Assembly: GCA_964615935.1 (NCBI GenBank)
Contig: CAZTTG010000007.1
Location: forward strand, 1 to 64,000
Direction: 5' to 3'
Origin: CAZTTG01 sp964615935
GTDB taxonomy: Bacteria; Planctomycetota; UBA1135; GCA-002686595
DNA: 64,000 nucleotides
Shown here: in pieces, positions 1 through 8,750 of the stretch
Position numbering within the stretch: the first letter of the stretch is position 1
Layout: every line of letters starts with the position of its first letter
The notes under the pieces: generated by a model
Told to the model about the DNA's origin: nothing
Database searches by the model: none
The model's input: the letters and a program-made list of their open reading frames with translations, nothing else
Translations under genes and position numbers: made by a program

Positions 1-269
1 TCGACGGGGTCTCCCGCACGCGGACACCAGCGCCGCTCGATCTGCGTCGAGCCGACCTCGGACGGCTGGCGGCGAGCGCGCGCAGCGAGGCCGCGCTCGA
101 GGCCGGAGTGGGCGAGGCCGACGTGCGGCAGCTGAACGAGGCCTATCTCCTCGCCTTCGAGGGCCGCCCAGGTGCTCCCGCCGAGATCGACGAGTGGATC
201 GCCGCCGCGCGAGGGCACGCCGATCGCTGGGTCGAGCACTGCCGCCGACTCGGCCGGCCCCTGGCCTGA
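1..269 (+). CDS. C-terminal fragment of an unidentified protein
   Basis: An open frame enters from the left edge and ends at a TGA at 267-269, giving about 88 residues. The visible part is rich in Arg, Ala, Glu and Leu and looks helical. It contains a segment LNEAYLLAFEGRPG followed by an acidic/aromatic stretch EIDEWIAAARGHADRWVEH. Codon use (G or C at most third positions) is that of the real genes around it. The start, and so the domain identity, lies outside the window. No family was recognised and no function is proposed. The gene converges on the methyltransferase gene that ends at 277. Confidence 0.55.
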   Translation, partial: DGVSRTRTPAPLDLRRADLGRLAASARSEAALEAGVGEADVRQLNEAYLLAFEGRPGAPAEIDEWIAAARGHADRWVEHCRRLGRPLA

Positions 270-276
270 GGCACGC

Positions 277-921
277 TCAGGGCTTCGGCGCGCTGCGGGC
301 GGCAATCAAGAGCTTGTCCGAGAAGAGGCGCGAGACCGGCGCGAGGCGCACCAGCTCCAGTCCGGCTTCCTCCAGCTCGCGCAGGAGCTCTGCGCGCCCG
401 GGAAGGGGCCGGCCCGCGCGGCGCAGGCCGAGCCTCTCGCGCAGCGCGCGCAGCCGGCTCTTGAGGGAGGCGCGGTCGCGCTCCTGCAGGATCACCGGGC
501 CGCGGCACACGCGCGCCAGCTCCGAGAGGATGCGCCGGCGCGCGGCCGGCTGGTCGACGTGGAAGAGGAAGCGGAAGCACACCGCCGCGTCGATCGAGCG
601 ATCGCGCAGCGGGAGGCGCTCGGCGTCCGCCTGGATGCACTCGGCCCGGGTGCGGGCCGCGCCGGCCACCATCATCTCGGCCGCGAAGTCGCCCCCCAGC
701 GGCCGGTATCCGGCCCGGGCGAGGGCCGGCAGCAGCCGCCCGGTCCCGCAGGGCAGGTCGAGCACGAAGGAGCCCGGCGGGAGCCCCTCGAGGAGGCCGA
801 GGACCAGCGCGCAGTCCCGGCGGTGCTTGCGCCGGCCGAGGGAGCCGTCGAAGCGCCGCGCGTCGTACTCGCCGGCCACGCGCTCGTCCCGATAGGAGTG
901 CTTGCGGGTCTGGTAGGGCAC
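277..921 (-). CDS. SAM-dependent methyltransferase
   Basis: This is a class I S-adenosylmethionine-dependent methyltransferase of 214 residues. The SAM-binding motif I is seen as VLDLPCGTGRLLPALARAG. It is followed by an acidic loop (GGDFAAEMM), an ADAERLPLRD-type motif and the DAAVCFRFLFHV strand that usually positions the substrate. I chose the GTG at 921 because a GGGGAGG ribosome-binding site sits 6 nt upstream and the protein then starts with a sensible N-terminus (VPYQTRKHSYRDE). It lies 14 nt downstream of the SRPBCC gene on the same strand, so the two are probably one transcript. The substrate cannot be told from sequence; the fold resembles Methyltransf_11/UbiE-type small-molecule enzymes. 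Confidence 0.8.
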   Translation of the reverse strand: MPYQTRKHSYRDERVAGEYDARRFDGSLGRRKHRRDCALVLGLLEGLPPGSFVLDLPCGTGRLLPALARAGYRPLGGDFAAEMMVAGAARTRAECIQADAERLPLRDRSIDAAVCFRFLFHVDQPAARRRILSELARVCRGPVILQERDRASLKSRLRALRERLGLRRAGRPLPGRAELLRELEEAGLELVRLAPVSRLFSDKLLIAARSAPKP

Positions 922-935
922 GCGCGACCTCCCCG

Positions 936-1706
936 CTACGGCGGCCCCTCGATGATCCCGTCCTCGATCGCCGCCCGACGCCAGCTTCGCGCGTGCTCCT
1001 TGCCGGGCACGCCGGCCGTCTGGCCGTCGGCATAGATCACCTCGTAGAGCTGGAACTGGTCCCGCGCGCCGGTCTCGGGCCGCCCGGGATCGGCGGTGCG
1101 CGCGCCGCAGCGCTCGACGCGCTCCCGGACACCGAGGAGCTGCCGGCGTGCCATGATCGAGTCGATGATCCGGAAGACGAGGAGCGCTGGCCGGGCCATG
1201 GCGCCCGCGGCCGCGCCCGACATCCGGATGACCAGCCGCGAACCCGAGCCTTCGGCTCGCAGGGCGACGTCCACCGCCAGGCTCGCCCGGGCCCCGAGAA
1301 AGGGCAGGTCGCCGAGCCACCACACGAGCCCGCGCCCCTCCTCGAGGCGCTGGAGGTAGCCGATCGGCGTCGCATCGCCCAGCCGCGGCGCGGGGATCCA
1401 GGACACCCGGTGGCGGGCGGAGGGGCGGCCGCCGTTGTCCAGCCGGTCGTAGCTGTACCAGCCGGCGCCGCGGCCGAGCTGCGCCAGCCAGGGCCAGATG
1501 AGCTCCGGCGAGGCGGCGATGTCGATGGCGCGCGTCATGACCGCGCGGGGAGCGCGGCTGAACCCGAAGAGCTGGTCCCCCGGCATGGGCGCGGCGCGCT
1601 CCGCGGCCGTCGAGCCCCAGCGCGCGCCCCACGCGAGGAGCGCGGCGGCGACGGCCACCAGGGCCGCGGCCACGAGGGAGAGGGCGAGGAATTCGGGCCA
1701 GGTCAT
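936..1706 (-). CDS. Membrane-anchored SRPBCC (polyketide-cyclase-like) protein
   Basis: A 256-residue protein with one hydrophobic N-terminal helix (about residues 7-27, ALSLVAAALVAVAAALLAWG). This is followed by a START/SRPBCC-like domain: RAIDIAASPELIWPWLAQLGRGAGWYSYD is the typical beta1-alpha1 entry of such domains, and IPAPRLGD and the LVWWLGD strand follow. SRPBCC domains form a deep hydrophobic ligand-binding cavity; the ligand here is unknown. Planctomycete and actinobacterial genomes carry many similar membrane-anchored single-domain proteins. It is the first gene of a probable two-gene unit with the methyltransferase downstream. It is transcribed divergently from the transglutaminase-like gene, with a 161-bp shared upstream region. 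Confidence 0.7.
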   Translation of the reverse strand: MTWPEFLALSLVAAALVAVAAALLAWGARWGSTAAERAAPMPGDQLFGFSRAPRAVMTRAIDIAASPELIWPWLAQLGRGAGWYSYDRLDNGGRPSARHRVSWIPAPRLGDATPIGYLQRLEEGRGLVWWLGDLPFLGARASLAVDVALRAEGSGSRLVIRMSGAAAGAMARPALLVFRIIDSIMARRQLLGVRERVERCGARTADPGRPETGARDQFQLYEVIYADGQTAGVPGKEHARSWRRAAIEDGIIEGPP

Positions 1707-1801
1707 TCCATCTCCAGGTGGCTACTCCTACTCGCGCGTACGATCTGGATCAAGAGCCGGCGCCCCCGCCCTCCTCGGGCGCCGGGGGGCCTTCCCGAGC
1801 G

Positions 1802-1807
1802 TACAAT
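1802..1807 (+). promoter_or_regulatory. Putative -10 element upstream of the transglutaminase-like gene
   Basis: TACAAT (five of six matches to TATAAT) lies 60 nt before the start codon at 1868, inside the 161-bp divergent region 1707-1867. No good -35 box is visible at 17 nt. Similar TANNAT boxes sit at 10081 (purF), 14732 (gcvP) and 34683 (HAD gene). Evidence is by eye only. Confidence 0.25.
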
Positions 1808-1867
1808 GCCCGGTTGAAGGGCCGCGCCTCTCGCGACCCGGATCCCTCAACTCCTCGGAGATCGCCG

Positions 1868-3388
1868 ATGCTGAAGGAGCTCCTCTTCGCCGCCTGCCTC
1901 CTCCAATCCCAGGCCGACTCGTGGCCGCCCGAGGTCGAGGCCGCGCTGTCGAAGGCCGGCGAGAACCGCGCCGCCCTGGAGGGCGTCCTGAACCACTTCC
2001 GCAGCGGGGAGGACGCGCGGAAGTACGAGGCCGCCTGCTTCCTCGTCGCCAACATGGAGGGGCACGGCTACACGGTCTACGGGTTGTTCGACGAGCAGGG
2101 GAACGAGGTCCCCTTCGACGCCCTGGACCACGCCTCCTTCGGCGAGGCGCAGGCGGCGCTGGACGCGCTCGAGAAGGAGCACGGCACGCTCGACTTCAAG
2201 GGCAAGGACACGACCTCGGACCTCGAGACGGTCCCGGCCGACCTCCTGATCGAGAACATCGAGCAGGCCTTCGAGGCCTGGCGCACGCTCCCCTGGGCGG
2301 CCGAGCTCACCTTCGATGCCTTCCGCGAGCACGTCCTGCCCTACCGCGGCAGCAACGAGCCCCTCGAGGCCTGGCGCGCGGCCTGCCGCGAGCGCTACGC
2401 CGACCTGGCCGAAAGGATGAAGGACCCGAAGGACCCGCTCGAGGCCGGCCGCCTGATCTCCGGCGACGTCGGCGGCTGGGTGGGCTTCGACAGCCTCTAC
2501 TACCTGCACCCCACCGACCAGGGCTTCGGCGAGATGTGCGAGCGGCGCAAGGGGCGCTGCGAGGACATCACCAACATGACCACCTTCGCCCTGCGGTCCA
2601 ACGCCGTGGCCTCGGCGGCCGACTACACCCCCTGGTGGGCCGACCGCGACAACAACCACGCCTGGACCGTGATCCTCGACGCGAAGGGCGAGGGGCGGGC
2701 CGGCCTCGGAAGCCGCGCGGCCAAGATCTACCGCAAGACCTTCTCGCACCAGCTCCAGAACCTGGCCTTCCAGCTCGGGCCCGAGGAGGAGGCTCCCCGC
2801 TGGCTGGGCCGCAAGAACTACTGCGACGTCACCTCGCAGTACCTCGAGACCAGCGACTTGCGCGTGCGCCTGCGAAACGAGGCCCCCGAGGGCGCGCAGC
2901 ATGCGTACCTCGCGGTCTTCAACGGCGGCGAGTGGAAGGCCATCCACTGGGGTCGGATCGAGGGGGGCGAGGGGCGCGAGGTCACCTTCACCGACATGGG
3001 CCGCGGCATCGCCTACCTGCCCGCCTTCTTCGACGGCGAGGAGCTCCTGCCCGCGGCCCCGCCCTTCTTCCTGGCGGCCGACGGGGCCGTGCAGACCCTC
3101 GGGCCGAGGCCCGGCTCGCGGATGGCCATCGAGCTTCCCGCCGCCGGGCCCTCGCGGCGCGAGGTGGCGGCGGACGGGGGCCTCGTCTCGCGGCTGAAGC
3201 CGGGCGTCACCTACGAGCTCTTCGTGTGGAAGGACGGCTGGACCTCCCTCGGGCGCCAGGAGGCCGGGGCCGGCGCGCCGGTCTTCCGCGACGTCCCGGT
3301 GGGCGGCCTGTACTGGCTGGTCGCCGACGGCTCCCGCCGACTGGAGCGCATCTTCGCGCTCCGCGGGGTCGAGCAGGTCTGGATGTAG
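1868..3388 (+). CDS. Secreted transglutaminase-like domain protein
   Basis: A 506-residue protein with a short hydrophobic N-terminus (MLKELLFAACLLQSQA) that looks like a signal peptide. The core is a transglutaminase-like (papain-fold) domain. The predicted catalytic Cys is C231 in the KGRCEDITNM motif, His is H264 in DNNHAW, and Asp is D271 in VILD, with the usual spacing. Such domains act as cysteine proteases, amidases or acyltransferases; which one applies here cannot be told. The C-terminal 200 residues contain two beta-rich repeats that resemble the carbohydrate/peptide-binding domains often attached to these enzymes (VRLRNEAPEGAQHAYLAVF and the final FRDVPVGGLYWLVAD segment). The start ATG has GGAG 8 nt upstream. 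The gene precedes the interrupted DUF6569 lipoprotein by 111 bp. Confidence 0.8.
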   Translation: MLKELLFAACLLQSQADSWPPEVEAALSKAGENRAALEGVLNHFRSGEDARKYEAACFLVANMEGHGYTVYGLFDEQGNEVPFDALDHASFGEAQAALDALEKEHGTLDFKGKDTTSDLETVPADLLIENIEQAFEAWRTLPWAAELTFDAFREHVLPYRGSNEPLEAWRAACRERYADLAERMKDPKDPLEAGRLISGDVGGWVGFDSLYYLHPTDQGFGEMCERRKGRCEDITNMTTFALRSNAVASAADYTPWWADRDNNHAWTVILDAKGEGRAGLGSRAAKIYRKTFSHQLQNLAFQLGPEEEAPRWLGRKNYCDVTSQYLETSDLRVRLRNEAPEGAQHAYLAVFNGGEWKAIHWGRIEGGEGREVTFTDMGRGIAYLPAFFDGEELLPAAPPFFLAADGAVQTLGPRPGSRMAIELPAAGPSRREVAADGGLVSRLKPGVTYELFVWKDGWTSLGRQEAGAGAPVFRDVPVGGLYWLVADGSRRLERIFALRGVEQVWM

Positions 3389-3499
3389 GCCGATCGCACC
3401 CCCGCCCAACGCCCGGGGCCGGGCTGCGTATCGGGTCGTGAGGGTCCCCCCGCTGCGGTGCGGATCGGGGCCAGTGCCGATCCCGTGCGGAGAGAGACC

Positions 3500-4663
3500 A
3501 TGGACAGAACCGGACAGATCATTCGGCGGGGCGCCCTGCCGCTGCTGCTCGCGGCCTGCGCCGCCTGTGCCGGACGCGAGGGCCTGGTGGAGCCGCAGAC
3601 GGTGGCGGGCTCGCTGTAGCTCGACGAGCAGCGCTGGCTGGCCGAGAGCGTTTGCGTCGACAACCTGACCGTCTGGCCGGTGCTCAGCGACACACCCCAG
3701 CGCACCGGCGAATACCTGGGGCTGCGGGAGGCCCAGGAGGCCGGGGTGGCGGTGGTGCGCGAGCTGGGCGGCGGCGCCGGCGGTGGCGGGGCCCAGCCGG
3801 CCCAGGTCAACCAGCTGGTGATCGAGAACCGCGGCCAGGACCCGATCTTCGTGCCCGGCGGCACGGTGGTGAAGGGCGGCAAGCAGGACCGCCAGATCGC
3901 CCGGGACCTGATCATCGCGGCCGGCCAGACCGTGCCCGTGGACGCCTTCTGCGTCGAGCAGGGACGCTGGACGACGGTCCGCGAGGGCGAGGCGACCGAG
4001 GGGCAGTTCCAGAGCATGGACGTGCTGGCGTCCAAGCGCATCCGCGCCAGCGGCCAGTACGCGGCGGACCAGCGCGCGGTCTGGAGCCAGGTGAGCACGG
4101 TGAACAGCAAGGCCGGCAACGCGCCGGCCACCAGCACCTTCCTGGCCACCATCGAGGACTCCGACGAGGAAGCCCTCGAGCGGCGCAGCGCCCTGGAGCG
4201 GCGCGTGCGCGAGCACCTCGAGGGCCTCGGCCCGGAGGACCCGCTCGTGGGCTTCGCCTACTCGATCAACGGCGAGCCGATCGCGGTGCGGGTCTTCGCC
4301 AACCCGAAGGTCCTCGCCTCCCAGCTCGACGCCTTCCTGCGGACCATGTGCATGGAGGCCGAGGTCGCCTGGCGCCGGGCCGACTCGATGGGCCGCGAGC
4401 CCCGGTGCGCGCCCGCCTCGGCCGAGCCCCTGATGGCCATGGTGCGGGGCATCGACCAGGCCGCCGAGGAGGCGGTCCCCGCGGCCGACGGGAGCCGCAA
4501 CCGCACGCGCACCAACGGCTGGGGAGGGCACTCCACCTGCCAGGTGCAGGTCGGGGGCGAGTGGGTGACCCTCTCCGAGGACTGGACCGCCGCGGCCGAG
4601 TTCGAGGCCGAGGCTCGCGCCCAGCTCGAGGCCCTGGGGGCGCTGGGGTACACGGACGGCTGA
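3500..4663 (+). CDS. DUF6569 (ARPP-1-like) lipoprotein, interrupted by an in-frame TAG
   Basis: From the ATG at 3500 the frame encodes a lipoprotein signal (ALPLLLAACAACAG, lipobox LAAC) and then meets TAG at 3617-3619. The same frame continues without any other stop to 4663. It encodes a domain that matches, from memory, the DUF6569/ARPP-1 family: NLTVWPVL near its start, FVPGGTVVKGGKQDR, TVPVDAFCVEQGRW, then a helical VLASKRIRASGQY segment and SINGEPIAVRVFAN. The first internal start after the TAG is GTG 3680, which would cut into the conserved NLTVWPVL strand and lose the export signal. The gene is therefore one unit broken by a single codon. A purine-rich AGAGAGA lies just upstream of ATG 3500. 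The molecular role of the family is not established. Confidence 0.65.
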
Positions 4664-4690
4664 CGGGGGCCGGCGGCCCTTCGTCGCGCG

Positions 4691-5308
4691 TCAGGCGCAG
4701 GCCCAGCGGAAGGCGAGCACGTCCGGGTGGTCCGGGCACTGCGTGAGGTGCCCGCACCCGGCGTCACCGAACAGGATCGGGAGCGTGTCCTCCGAGTCGA
4801 TCTGGAAGACGAGGCGCATCGTGTGGCCGCACTCCGGGCATTGGGGGTAGTCGATGCTCTGCACCCAGAACGGCCAGCCTCCCAGCTTGTCGCCCTGCGC
4901 CGGGAGCTCGAGGGCGTCGATCGCCTCCTCCTCGACCTCGCTGATCTCGATCTCCTCCTGCTCGAGCTCATCCCAGTGAGGGATGTCGACGAGGGCCTCC
5001 CAGCCCCGGATGGCCTTCGCCGGCAGCGGCCGCTGAACCGGCTCGCCTCCGGGGGTCGCGCCGGGTACGGCGGGATCGAGGCGACGCGCGAGCACGGCTC
5101 GCGAGAACGGGTAGAACGCCTCGCAATCGACGGCGCACAGCGGCTCCAGGGTCCTGCAGTAGAAGAGCTGGACCAGGCCGCCGCCGAGGTCCGGCGCCTC
5201 CGCCGGCAACGAGCTCGCGTCGAGCTGCAGCAGGAGCTGCAGGGGCCTCTCGCAGTTCGGGCACGCCGGCCATTCGGATCCTTCGGGCAGCCAGGGCCGG
5301 CCGCCCAT
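4691..5308 (-). CDS. DUF1963 family protein, N-terminus disturbed
   Basis: At least 205 residues. It has two CPxC-type pairs: CPNCERPLQLLLQLD near the start and CPECGHTMRLVFQIDSEDTLP near the end. The motifs GGRPWLPEG, PFWVQSIDYPQCPECG and FGDAGCGHLTQCP fit the DUF1963/YwqG family, which has no firmly known function. The only ATG in this frame is at 5308, within a motif (SKMGGRPWLP) that in relatives lies 30-40 residues into the protein. The upstream frame reads DLADKLRPLFRAGYRPAVEEGDPEGPASK, clearly coding, until TGA at 5416-5414. An ATG at 5417 opens the neighbouring frame. So either a CTG at 5392 is used or a 1-nt frame break lies between about 5392 and 5417. A TAACAT box at 5425-5430 on this strand could be a -10. 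Confidence 0.7.
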   Translation of the reverse strand: MGGRPWLPEGSEWPACPNCERPLQLLLQLDASSLPAEAPDLGGGLVQLFYCRTLEPLCAVDCEAFYPFSRAVLARRLDPAVPGATPGGEPVQRPLPAKAIRGWEALVDIPHWDELEQEEIEISEVEEEAIDALELPAQGDKLGGWPFWVQSIDYPQCPECGHTMRLVFQIDSEDTLPILFGDAGCGHLTQCPDHPDVLAFRWACA

Positions 5309-5483
5309 CTTGGAGGCCGGGCCTTCGGGATCTCCCTCCTCGACCGCGGGTCGGTAGCCGGCACGGAAGAGGGGCCGGAGCTTGTCGGCCAGGTCGCTGC
5401 TGGAGGAGGCCCGTCATGACCGAGATGTTAGGCGCGCGTCCCCGTCGAGCCAAGGTCATCGACCCGGGGCCCGCACCTGCGCT

Positions 5484-8400
5484 TCAGGGCCCCCCGATCA
5501 CCTCGATCTCGGCGAAGCCCAGCGCGCCCGCGCCGCGATTGCGCGCGTCGAGGATGCGCACCTCGATCGTCGAGAGGCGGGTCCCCTCGGGGAGCTCCAG
5601 CGCGCTCTTGCGCATCGGGTCGGGGTGGAGCTCGAGCGGGAAGCGCTGCTGGCCGTCGAGGATCACCTCGGCGCGCGCCACCCGAGGCTCGGCCGCGTCC
5701 ATCCGGCGACAGGCTGCGTGCGTGAAGAGGACTCGCCGGGCCTCGATCGGGCGACGGAGGGCGGCCTTCCACCAGGGCGCCGCGTCCCCGCCGGCGCAGC
5801 GCCAGGCCGTGGAGCAGGAGCCGTCCAGGGCCCGCCCCGGAGCCTGCTGGCCCTCCTGGGAGGAGGCCGTCACCTCGACGCCCTCCCCCCGGAGCCGGTT
5901 GCGCTCCGGATCGCGCGCGTAGCCCAGGACCTCCTCGGTGACGACCTCGCCGACCTCGGCCCGAAGGACGCCGCTCTCGATCGGGATCCGCTGCGGCTCG
6001 ATCCCCGCCTCGGTCGCGGGCTCGAGGAAGTCGATGCGCGCCCGCACCTCGACCTCGCCCGGCTCGTCGAAGGAGAGGCGCGCCTCGAAGCGCTGCGGGA
6101 GGCCGTCGGTCTCCGGCAGGGCCTCGATCCGGGCCATGACCCGCTCCTCGCCGCCGTCGGCGCGCCGCGCGAGCCAGCTCACCCCGCCGATCGCCGGCAT
6201 CTGGCCGCGCCGAGGGGCGAAGCGATCGGCGATCTCGTCCGAGAAGCCCGCGATCCACACCACCAGGGGATTGCGGCCGGTGGCGCGCAACAGGATCGGA
6301 GGATTGGGCTCCTCCATGGCGAAGGCCGGCACCTTGAAACGCGAGGCGCGGCCCGTGTCCGGCGCGGTCGCGCGGTTCAGGAAAAGCAGGGCCAGGCAGG
6401 TGTCCACCGCGCCCTCGCCGCCGGTCCAGTCGCCCTTCTCGCCCTGGACCTCGACCAGGTACTCCGCCCCGGACCAGTACCAGTTCACCCGACCCAGCAC
6501 CTGGGCGCCGAGCAGGGCCCCCAGGCGCTCGACGCCGTAGATGAAGAAGTAGTGCCAGCGGGTCGCGCCGGGGTTCTCGGTCCAGGTCATGTTCTCGTCG
6601 AGCCACGCCAGGCCCTGCTCGACGGCCGTGTCGATCTCGCGGAGCTCCCGCCGGCCGAGGCGATCCTCCAGGGCCTCGCGCGCCGCGAGCAGCACCGTGA
6701 GACCCGCCGTGGTGGTCGAGCCCCGGGCGGCGGCGGCCTGCCGGTAGCCGAACCCCCGCGGCGCGGGCCGCCGACCGCGACCCGGGCCGGCCTCCTCCTT
6801 CGAAGCGCAGAGCAGGGCTCCCCGCACGAGCTTCTCCCAGGTCCGGGCCGGCACCTCGACCCCCCTCTTCGCGGCTGCGCGCAGGGCCAGCGCCGCGTAC
6901 AGGGTGTTCGAGAGGTCGTCGGGCAGGCGGGCGCCGCCGGGGTAGAGGGGGTAGGCGTAGAGACCGCTGGCCCCCTGCCAGTCGACGAGCTCCTCGGTCG
7001 CGTCGCGCAGCTCGCCCGATGCGCCACCCTCCTCGAGGAAGCTCGACAGGGCCAGGATCTTGCAGCTCAAGCCGTAGGTGTGGTGCGCCGGCCCGGCGCG
7101 CACGAAGGCCATGCCGCGCCGCACCGCGGGGTGGTCGCGGCCCACGCCGGACTTCAGGAGGGTGTACACGGCCAGCGCGCTGAAGCCGACACCGTAGTGC
7201 GGCTCCCGGTCCCACGAGCCGTCGACCCGCTGGCGCTCCAGGAGCCAGGCCACGCCGCGGTCGATGGCCGCGTGGATGGCCTGCTGGCTCAGGGCCGAGG
7301 CGCGGCGCAGGCGGAACTTCCAGAGGCCCTCGCCGTTGGCCACCTTGACCAGGAGGTGGTTGGTGCCGGCCCTCAGGAAGAGCGAGGTGTCCGCCTCGCC
7401 GGCGTCCTCCGGGCGCGGCTCGGGGCGGTCCACGACGAGCTCCCCGTTGACCCACAGGCGCACCCCGTCGTCGGCCTCGACGCACAGGAGGTGCTCGGAA
7501 TCCCCCTCCACCTCCACCCGCCGCCAGAGGTAGGCCACCTGGCGCCGCTCCCAGCCGGGCTCGGCCCCGGGGGGAGCGAGGATCTCGTCGAGGCGCACCT
7601 CCCCGACGTCCAGATCGAGGCCGTCGCCGGCCACATCGAGCGGCTGCCAGCGGATCTTGCGGCCCCCGCTCGAGAAGGCCGAGGAGAGGTCCGGCCCCGC
7701 CCCGCCCGCGACCAGGTCCTCGAGCGTCCGCTCCACCGGCTTGACGGTCGCGATCTCCCGCCCCCCTCCGGGGAAGGAGAAGGGGCCGATGGTGCGCCAC
7801 GGCCCCCAGCGCTCGGCCAGCGGGCGCCAGTCGCGGGCGCTCCAGCGATCCACCAGCCGCCCGGGCAGGCTCGCGCTCCCCCGACCGGCGGCCTGCTCCT
7901 CCAGGAGCGCTCGCAGCGGCAGGATCAACCGCGGCTCAAAGTCGGGCAGGCAGGCGAGGGCGGCCGCGATCCGCCCGATGGCGAGCTCGCGCGGAGCGCC
8001 CTCCAGCCCGCCGGCCAGGAGAGCCTCCAGGGCCCGGCCCGCGTGGCACAGGGGATCGGGCGGAGGCCGGGTGGAGTAGCCCGCCTCGGTGGTCTTGCCG
8101 ACGGTCCCCAGGCCGAAGGCCAGGCCGATGGGCGCGAGCAGCCGGTTGCTGGCCAGGTCCCGCGCGAGGATCCTGCCCGAGTTGAGCTGCTGCCAGCCCC
8201 AGCCGGTCTCCGCCAGGACCAGGACGCCGCCCTCCTCCATGAAGGCCCGGAGCTCCTCGATGCGGCGGGGGCCGAGACCTCCCGACCGCGGCCCGAGCAG
8301 GACGTCGGCGCCGCGCAGATCACCCTCCGCTCTGGCGCGCAGGCCCAGCTCGCCGACGGCCTCCGCCAGGCCGGCGTTGCCGGGGCAGAGGACCCGCGGG

Positions 8401-8750
8401 GAGCGCTTCCCCCCCGCCAGCCAGCGCACCGCGTTGCGCAGCAGCGTCCCCGTGTCCGCGGTCCGCAGGGAGCCCGCGCTCAGGTAGCCGTTGTGCCCGA
8501 AGACCAGCGCGCCCCCCCGGCCCGAGCGCGCGGCGGCCACCACCGGCACCCCGCCCCGGCCGGCCACCAGCACGAAGGCCTCCGGGCCGAAGGCGCAGAC
8601 CTCGCCGGGAACGCCCGGCGCGGCGATCTCCTCCACGCCCTTCAGGATCTCCAGGGCCGGATCGCGCTCCCTCTGGGCGGTCCCCACCGGCGCAATCAGC
8701 AGGGCCGCCAGGGCCGCGAGGAGCGCGCGCGAGGAGCTGGAGGGCAACAC
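5484..8750 (-). CDS. Secreted multidomain toroid protein: ThuA/M60-N-like + PA14-like + alpha/alpha toroid + discoidin-like
   Basis: About 1088 residues with a signal peptide (RALLAALAALLIAPVGTAQ). Domains in order: a segment at about 45-230 resembling the N-terminal domain of M60-like/TCAF peptidases (GVPGEVCAFGPEAFVLVAG, GALVFGHNGYL, ADTGTLLRNAVRWLAGG) but with no peptidase domain after it; a PA14/sheath-like domain (WRTIGPFSFPGGG ... CVEADDGVRLWVNGELV ... RAGTNHLLVKV); an alpha/alpha toroid of the squalene-cyclase/prenyltransferase superfamily (AIDRGVAWLLERQRVDGSW onward) lacking cyclase DXDD motifs; and a C-terminal F5/8-type-C-like domain (TASSQEGQQAPGRALDG). GTG 8750 overlaps the TAG of the upstream propeller gene by one base; GTG 8759 is an alternative. 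It is homologous over toroid and discoidin domains to the protein at 38747-41206, including RATGRNPLVVWIAGFSDEI. The activity is unknown; it is probably a surface binding or scaffold protein. Confidence 0.75.
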   Translation of the reverse strand: MLPSSSSRALLAALAALLIAPVGTAQRERDPALEILKGVEEIAAPGVPGEVCAFGPEAFVLVAGRGGVPVVAAARSGRGGALVFGHNGYLSAGSLRTADTGTLLRNAVRWLAGGKRSPRVLCPGNAGLAEAVGELGLRARAEGDLRGADVLLGPRSGGLGPRRIEELRAFMEEGGVLVLAETGWGWQQLNSGRILARDLASNRLLAPIGLAFGLGTVGKTTEAGYSTRPPPDPLCHAGRALEALLAGGLEGAPRELAIGRIAAALACLPDFEPRLILPLRALLEEQAAGRGSASLPGRLVDRWSARDWRPLAERWGPWRTIGPFSFPGGGREIATVKPVERTLEDLVAGGAGPDLSSAFSSGGRKIRWQPLDVAGDGLDLDVGEVRLDEILAPPGAEPGWERRQVAYLWRRVEVEGDSEHLLCVEADDGVRLWVNGELVVDRPEPRPEDAGEADTSLFLRAGTNHLLVKVANGEGLWKFRLRRASALSQQAIHAAIDRGVAWLLERQRVDGSWDREPHYGVGFSALAVYTLLKSGVGRDHPAVRRGMAFVRAGPAHHTYGLSCKILALSSFLEEGGASGELRDATEELVDWQGASGLYAYPLYPGGARLPDDLSNTLYAALALRAAAKRGVEVPARTWEKLVRGALLCASKEEAGPGRGRRPAPRGFGYRQAAAARGSTTTAGLTVLLAAREALEDRLGRRELREIDTAVEQGLAWLDENMTWTENPGATRWHYFFIYGVERLGALLGAQVLGRVNWYWSGAEYLVEVQGEKGDWTGGEGAVDTCLALLFLNRATAPDTGRASRFKVPAFAMEEPNPPILLRATGRNPLVVWIAGFSDEIADRFAPRRGQMPAIGGVSWLARRADGGEERVMARIEALPETDGLPQRFEARLSFDEPGEVEVRARIDFLEPATEAGIEPQRIPIESGVLRAEVGEVVTEEVLGYARDPERNRLRGEGVEVTASSQEGQQAPGRALDGSCSTAWRCAGGDAAPWWKAALRRPIEARRVLFTHAACRRMDAAEPRVARAEVILDGQQRFPLELHPDPMRKSALELPEGTRLSTIEVRILDARNRGAGALGFAEIEVIGGP

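Noticed and set aside
3617..3619. TAG read as pyrrolysine or a recoded amber codon
   Set aside because: TAG ends several genes in this window normally, including the transglutaminase-like gene just upstream, and no pyl genes are present.
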